From positions 426,127-490,126 of the forward strand of contig BJOX01000164.1 in assembly GCA_009731375.1 (NCBI GenBank): a stretch of DNA of 64,000 nt, read 5' to 3'. The DNA comes from Paulinella micropora (taxonomy: Eukaryota; Cercozoa; Imbricatea; Euglyphida). A program made the position numbers and the translations under genes. The notes under the pieces are model-generated. The model was not told where the DNA came from, did no database searches, and saw only the letters and a program-made list of their open reading frames with translations. Below are positions 58,749 through 64,000 of this stretch, piece after piece (position 1 is the first letter of the stretch; every line of letters begins with the position of its first letter).

Positions 58749-59014
58749 GGACACCGTGATAGCCCAGTGGTCAAGTTCTACCATCTGGGCCTTGTCGCCA
58801 GTTCGATTCTCGTCGGTGCCACCAGTATTTTCATTGAACATACCGGTCCGTCTGGACCAGTATTTTCATTGAACATACCGGTCCGTCTGGAAGTGTCGGA
58901 ACTGCCCTTGCGGGGGTGTCATTAGAGCCTATCGTCAATTCTTCGTACTCCCCTCACGGGTGAGACGATGGAGGCGCATGTGCAGAAATGCATCAGCCAT
59001 TGACAGAGAAGCAC
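58749..59014 (+). mobile_element. tRNA-derived SINE, copy 6 (266 bp, duplication variant)
   Basis: Same layout with a duplicated CCAGTATTTTCATTGAACAT unit, but with GGTCCGTCTGG in both units instead of GGTCTATTTCTGG. Head substitutions are CCTTGTCGCC and GATTCTCGTC. Confidence 0.94.
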
Positions 59015-59032
59015 TATTACTATTATTATTAT

Positions 59033-59066
<34 letters not shown>

Positions 59067-59106
59067 GTTATTATGATTATTATGATGATTATTATTATTA
59101 TTATTA

Positions 59107-59187
<81 letters not shown>
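59015..59187. repeat. (ATT)n/(ACT)n spacer
   Basis: ATT with an ACT block. Confidence 0.95.
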
Positions 59188-59190
<3 letters not shown>

Positions 59191-59362
59191 TCGGCAGATA
59201 ACTCCTCTCACTCCTTGCACCCACTTGCACATGCACAGCACGCTCATTTGCACATTGCACCGCCAGTCGAGTCTTTGGAGCGGAGCCGCGTCACCGAACG
59301 GCCTCGTGATACCAATGGAGGCACATGTCCGACAGGATCAAAGGCCAATTGACTGATAAGTC
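59188..59362 (+). mobile_element. Fourth element type with shared 3' core and ATT tail
   Basis: About 175 bp starting TCTCGGCAGATAACTCCTC and ending CCAATGGAGGCACATGTCCG, GGCCAATTGACTGATAAGTC and (ATT)n. Its 5' part matches none of the other families here; the last 60 bp parallel the SINE 3' end. Confidence 0.7.
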
Positions 59363-59410
<48 letters not shown>

Positions 59411-59442
59411 GATTATGATTATTATTATTATTATTATCATTT
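59363..59442. repeat. (ATT)n microsatellite
   Basis: Triplets with GATTATGATT. Confidence 0.95.
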
Positions 59443-60160
59443 GGGGGGCACCAATACATGGTTGGGTGCCACCGCCACATGGCGGATTGGGGCCGTTGGC
59501 AGCTTGTTATGAGGGGTACATAATCAGTGCTCCGCTGATTCATGAGACGGGACTTTTTACTGAGAGAAGCTCTCTCACCACGCTCACGACTCTTGGCTCG
59601 GGGTGGCCTCTGGTATCACTCGGGGTGAGTGCGGGGGGTGGGTGTTATCTGAGGGAGGGGGCTCAGTGGGTCACTGGACAGGTTGGTTAACTAAACTACT
59701 GTCGGTATGAGTGGGTACGAAGGCGAGAGGCCCCACACATTTCCACAAGCCTTGAAATCACTCAACTGCCACAGTAGCGACTGCCTGGACGCAGGGCTTC
59801 GACTCACCCTCTCTCCCAGAACCCCTGGTGCTCACTTTGCGGATGCCATGGGGATGCTCTGGCGGAGGGTCGGGACGTGTTGGGTGCATGTGACCGGGCC
59901 TGTCACTTAGTGTTCTCGGTAGATGACTCATTTGTAGCTTCTATCGGACGCAGGGTGGCTTGCCACGACACCTCAATGATGCATAGTACGTCACGTCTCT
60001 GGCCTGGTTACGGGGGCGGGTAACTGAGGCGGGTTCCTGAAGGCTGGTTACGGAAGCTATGTTATTGTTGTTGGGTTCCTGGCTGCTATGTTATTGTTGT
60101 TGGGTTCTTGGCGGCGTACATGTTTATGCTTTTTTAAGGGTTGAGCTTTAAATAACCCCA
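59443..60160 (+). other. GC-rich DNA upstream of LINE ORF, possible LINE 5' region
   Basis: About 700 bp starting TTTGGGGGGCACCAATACAT directly after the ATT run. It contains two GCTATGTTATTGTTGTTGGG words. The 67-codon frame at 59707 has no recognised domain. Composition resembles the LINE that follows, so this may be its 5' UTR or a broken ORF1. Confidence 0.45.
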
Positions 60161-61505
60161 CTCGGGTATTCTTTTATCGAGCTCACCACTCGGTGGATGG
60201 AGGCCTGGGGTAGACTTCTACGATGTTTTTGATGCTAGGTTCCGTCTCCAGGGATTCGACTGGCATCGCTGCTTTGCCTCACCGCACTGCCTCACCCACA
60301 CATCCACGCTGGCACACTGTTTCTCCTCTTGCTCTTGTACCTATGTCGGTCTCGGGGAAGTCGAGGTGGAATTCGCGGGCAGAGGTAGCGGGCGGCATTT
60401 GCGGATTAAATGTGCGTCTTGTGAGGAGGCGGAGAAGATGGTGCGGCTCCTGCGGGAGCGTAAGTTCTTTACGGGAAAGGTTCACGTTGCGACGGGTAGG
60501 ACTTTCCGGGAAAGAGAGAAGCTGCGGGCTGCACGGGGGGATGCCCAGTATGTAGAGATGCAGAGCGAGCTTCGCAAGCAGGGGTTTGGCTACTGGGTGC
60601 TCGACGTGGAAGTCGACGAGCCCCAGGGCGAAGCCTCAAGCGGTGAATCTCCCTTGGCGGAGTGGGGCGGGATGCGGGAGCTGGAGGAGCTGGGGCGGAG
60701 GGTGCAGGATGGGCCGTGGAGGGTGGCGGAGGGCTCCAGGCGGGCTCAACCGAAGCGCAGGCATCGGCATCAGCTTCGTTCTTCCCAATTTGTGAAAGGC
60801 TTCCCACTGAGGGTGGCCTCACATAATTGGCAAGGCAAAGTGGGTGCGGATAGCCCAGGCTTTGGGGAATGGCCGGAGCACTACAAGGAGCGAGGCTGGG
60901 TGATCGTCGGAGTCCAGGAGCACAACCTATCGTCGCAGAAGGTGGAGAAGCTCCAAGTCGACGGCTTCGCAGTCCTCGGCAAAGCGGCTGCAACTGGTGC
61001 GGGCTCGCGTCTCTTGGGGGGAGTCTTGACGTTGGTGGCCAACTATCTGGCACCGTGCGCTACCATTGTACAGGCGCCTGTTTCACACCCACAGCAATTG
61101 TGGGTGAGGCTGTCGTCTGGGAGCGCGACGGCGTCGGATGTGTTCATCGGCAACGGCTACTTCCCCCAAGAAATTCAACGAGAGGAATCTATTGCAGCCT
61201 ATGAGGCGTGGCAGGCGGCCGTCTCCTACTTCGCCACCAAAGGTCATGTGGTTACGGTTGGTGATGCTAATGCTAAGCTGGGGCCCGCCAGAATAGCGCG
61301 GGAGGAGGGAGTGGTGGGCCTCTTTGGCGAGATAGATGAGAGGGGTAGAGGGGTTAGGAGTGAGAATGGTGAGTTGCTGGCTGCGATGCTTGTTGCCACG
61401 GGGTTGCGCAATCTCAGTAGGTTTTCGCAACCACGGGGGGACAAACATTGGTGGTCTAGGCAGGAATATGTAGGTGGACGAAGGCATCTGCTGGATTACA
61501 TCTGA
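60150..61505 (+). pseudogene. LINE ORF, APE endonuclease part
   Basis: Open from after a TAA near 60147 to TGA 61503-61505, with no ATG until residue context CASCEEAEKM (about 60440), so the true start is uncertain. After a basic and charged N-terminal part, the endonuclease motifs run in order: RVASHNWQGK (Asn), VIVGVQEHNL (Gln-Glu), NGYFPQE (Tyr), HVVTVGDANAKLG (Asp-x-Asn) and GRRHLLDYI. The stop falls immediately after LDYI. The final DTDHKAV motif is in another frame, so the domain is interrupted by a frameshift. The enzyme would nick target DNA to prime reverse transcription. Confidence 0.88.
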
Positions 61506-61620
61506 GCTGGCGGAGGAGGCGAGCTTCGGCGTCGACGAGGTAGACCTTGATACCGACCACAAAGCTGTGTGGGCGGAACTGGTCTGGGTGGGGACAGCCA
61601 CCTCCCAAAAAGCAGGTTAA
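61506..61620 (+). pseudogene. LINE ORF, end of endonuclease in +1 frame
   Basis: Reads LAEEASFGVDEVDLDTDHKA and VWAELVWVGTATSQK before TAA. TDHKAVW is the last catalytic motif (S/T-D-H) of APE endonuclease, displaced by one base relative to the upstream ORF. Confidence 0.85.
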
Positions 61621-64000
61621 GAGGTACAAAGCATTCAAGGCAGAGCGCTTGATAGGCAGGGTAGTTCAGGGTAAGGAGAGTGAGCTGTCTAAGCTTAGGT
61701 TGAAGTACGACGAGACCTTTGCAGCTGGTATATCGGGGCTGTTGCCAGATGGCCTCCCAGATCTATCAGCAGTGGAGGACCCGGATGAGCTTCAGCAGGA
61801 GGTAGATAGGGTCGCTAGCTTAGTGGTCCGAGCTTTCACGGGCGCAGCCGTGAAGGTCTTGGGAGTTCGGGTGATTAGGCCAGGGTTTACTAATGCATGG
61901 TTTGATGAGAGTCTTAGGGAAGCGATTGCGCGACGGAGAGAGGCATACGGCCTCTGGCGAAGGAATGAGGCCAACCGAGAGGCCTGGCAAAGATATAAAG
62001 AAGCGAGGAAGGCGGTCAGAAGGTTATGCAAGGAGAAGAAGGAGCAAGCGTGGAAGCGGGTCCAGAATGACACCGCTGCCAACTTCAGGAGCGCTACCAT
62101 GGCCACGTACTGGAAGCTGTCAAAGCGTTTGGGCGGGGTTCGGCGGTCGAACGCTTCTGCTCCTGTTCGGAAGCCCGATGGCACTCTGGCATGCACACTC
62201 CGGGAAAAACTACAAGAATGGGAAGAATACCGCCGACGTATGGTGGTCCCCAAAGAAAACCAGTTTTTGGAGGATGCATGTGTAGAGGAAGTCGGTTCTG
62301 ATGAGGAAGCAGCGCGGATTGAGCCCGAGCGGAAGGCCCGCGAAACCTTCCAGTATAACGACAACCTGCGCGACCAATTCGAGGCCATGGCGCAAGCCGA
62401 GGAGATCCGGACTGAGACGGGCCCGCTGGACTATGATTACACCGAGAAGGAAGTGGAGCTCTGCCAGGAAAATCTCCAGAATCACAAAGCGTGCTCACCG
62501 GATAAGATCAAGAACGAGATGCTCAAGTACGGAGGCACGCGGATTGTGAGCTTTCTGGTGCGCTTCTTCAACTGGTTGAAATCGTGCGAATACACCCCCA
62601 GCGACTGGGGCAAAGCGATTATCGTCAACATCCCAAAAGGAGGCGACCCAACCGATCCGGAAAATTGGAGAGACATCGCGATTCTGAGCTGTCTGGGTAA
62701 GATGTATCTGTCCCTTATGGCGGCGAGGCTTACGGCTTTCATCGATCAGCCGGGCAGGCTTCGCCCAGAGCAGGGTGGGTTCCGGCCAAAACGTAGTACG
62801 GGGGACCAGATTTTTGTCCTTAAGGAGCGTCTGCGCCTTAGACAACAAGCTGGCCTCCGTTCTTTCGTTTTGTTCGTGGATCTGAGAAAGGCATTCCCTA
62901 CGGTTTGGCGGGCCGGGTTGTTTCAGAGGCTAACCCAGATGGGGGTACAGGGCAAGTTCTATCGCATTCTGCGGCGTTTTTACCGAAGAACGTCATCGCG
63001 AGTGCTAGTCGATGGCGAACTCACTGGTGAAGTGCTGGAAGAGATGGGAGTTCAGCAAGGGTCGCCGTTGTCACCGTCGCTGTTCAACGTCTTCATGGAT
63101 GAGCTAACGGTCCGAATCGCGAAAGAGTTGGAGATCGAGGACCTCAACCGCATCGAAGACATACGGACCCTGCTTTACGCCGACGACGTTGCGGTAATTG
63201 CGCATAGTGTCACGGAGCTTCAACAGATTGTAAATGTCGTGGCGACATTCGTGGAGGACTATCGGCTTGAAATCAACCTGAAACCGGGCAAGACGGAAGT
63301 CATGCCGATATACGGGCACGCCAAGTCAAAAAAGTCGCCCCCATGCGTGAGGTTCCGGGGCAAGGTTCTCAACGTCACCGACCACTACAAATACCTGGGA
63401 GTTCTGCTCACGGACACCCTCTCCGATAAACCGCAAGCGAAGCGGGCGGCGGAAATCACTGTAGCGGGAACGGCTGCCTGCTACCCCCTCTGGATTGCCC
63501 ATGAAGTTCCAGCGCGTCTTCGGCTGATGAATTGGCAGCAAATGGTTGGCGCAAAGTTGCTTTACGCATCGGCTTTTTGGGATCTGCCGGGCGCCAACAA
63601 GCTGAGTAAGCTGGAGGGCGCGTTGGTAGCGCCCCTGCGGGTCATCTTGGGTGTTGGTACGCGCACAAGCGGCTGCATCACCAGGGGTTTAGGCCGCACG
63701 CCGAGTTTTAGCATCCTTGCCAAGGCGGCCCGGCTTCGGTTCCTAGGGCGCATCGAGTTACTGGGCAACACAGCGCTAACACGCAGGCTTTACAACACGG
63801 GTCGGTGCAAATGGAAGGAAGATACGGAAAATTTGATCTTAGCAGATCACAGGCTGCGGGAGGGCTTGGATGCGCTCAAGCGGGTCGTGAACGAAGATGG
63901 CACGGTAGATGATAAGGACTGGCGGGCCGCTCTGGCGAACTGGAACGAGGTGGTAAAGCAATGGTCTGTCCGGCAGGAAGTAGCTGGCTGGGAGCGGCAG
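61604..64000 (+). pseudogene. LINE ORF, reverse transcriptase part
   Basis: Open for 799 codons to the window end in a third frame, starting at PKKQVKRYKAFKAERLIG. A basic helical linker is followed by RT: KACSPDKIKNEMLKYGG, GKAIIVNIPKGGDPTDPENW, GGFRPKRSTGDQIFVLKERL, motif A LFVDLRKAFPTVW (about 62866), motif B QQGSPLSPSLFNVFMDEL (about 63052), motif C LLYADDVAVIAH (about 63168) and YKYLGVLLTDTL. The catalytic residues D, DD and QGSP are intact, so only the two upstream frameshifts argue against activity; they could be sequence errors. No C-terminal zinc finger or RNase H is reached before the window ends. Confidence 0.92.

Larger units (their letters stand above)
60150..64000 (+). mobile_element. 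Non-LTR retrotransposon (LINE) with APE endonuclease and RT, runs off window
   Basis: One long coding region in three frame segments: endonuclease (to 61505), short link (61506-61620) and RT (61604-64000 and beyond). APE-type endonuclease and YADD RT in one polyprotein place it in the broad L1/I/Jockey/CR1 group; I cannot assign the clade. The 3' end, and thus its tail, lies outside the window. It is much more GC-rich than the 14.4 kb LINE fragment. Confidence 0.93.

Noticed and set aside
56780-58822. Functional tRNA genes in the SINE heads
   Set aside because: The heads keep Pol III boxes but have a mismatched acceptor stem, no clean anticodon arm and no poly-T terminator. They continue into a SINE body.

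Overview
The window is nuclear DNA from a eukaryote with a very repeat-rich genome. The evidence is a Pol III tRNA gene with a poly-T terminator, tRNA-derived SINEs, non-LTR and Ty3/gypsy-type retrotransposons, a multi-exon tyrosine-recombinase gene with GT-AG introns, foldback elements and kilobases of microsatellite. I cannot name the lineage; an alga, another protist or an invertebrate would all fit. Ten runs of N mark assembly gaps, and most sit inside or beside low-complexity DNA or recent duplications. Long open frames in the microsatellites (poly-Thr, YIHT, MYVC, LSLS and similar) are translation artefacts and are not listed as genes.

Layout. 1-25 kb is mostly microsatellite: AG/TC, ATAC, ATCT, ACTT, ACT, ATT, GAA, GTT and pentanucleotides. 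Embedded in it are a CCATGG-rich minisatellite (0.2-0.8 kb), three copies of a dispersed element called here repeat A (1.3-3.25 kb), two related foldback elements (5.3 and 6.65 kb), a decayed LINE reverse-transcriptase fragment (14.4-15.0 kb), a tRNA-Leu(CAG) gene (15.9 kb) and an 18-fold interspersed 20-24 bp core (20.2-22.6 kb). 25.4-28.3 kb holds an unrecognised, probably multi-exon gene. 28.8-32.35 kb is a 3.5 kb ACATAC hexanucleotide field, followed by minisatellites and CT repeats to 34 kb. 34.3-35.3 kb carries an array of imperfect palindromes, a TATA-like promoter and a 267 bp foldback MITE. 36.3-38.1 kb on the minus strand is a broken Crypton-like tyrosine recombinase gene with very short introns. 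41.0-41.8 kb holds a minus-strand SINE and a repeat A fragment, each ending in an ATT microsatellite.

42.04-55.05 kb is one LTR retrotransposon on the minus strand, with 248 bp LTRs, a candidate PBS and PPT, and GTAT on both sides. It encodes an 836-residue Gag with a CCCH finger and RGG tail. Pol follows in the same frame after a single UGA (protease-like region, RT, RNase H, integrase, GPY/F and a C-terminal extension). An internal duplication of about 2.6 kb, with an N gap at its junction, repeats the Gag C-terminus and Pol N-terminus. 56.7-59.4 kb is an array of tRNA-derived SINEs separated by ATT microsatellites. 60.2-64 kb is a non-LTR retrotransposon with APE endonuclease and YADD reverse transcriptase, broken by two frameshifts and running off the window.

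The clearest system-level signal is that four otherwise unlike elements (the SINE, repeat A and two others near 56.7 and 59.3 kb) share a 3' core close to ATGGAGGCGCATG followed by an (ATT)n tail. This suggests mobilisation by one LINE machinery that recognises this 3' end. The LINE at 60-64 kb is a candidate partner, but its 3' end lies outside the window.
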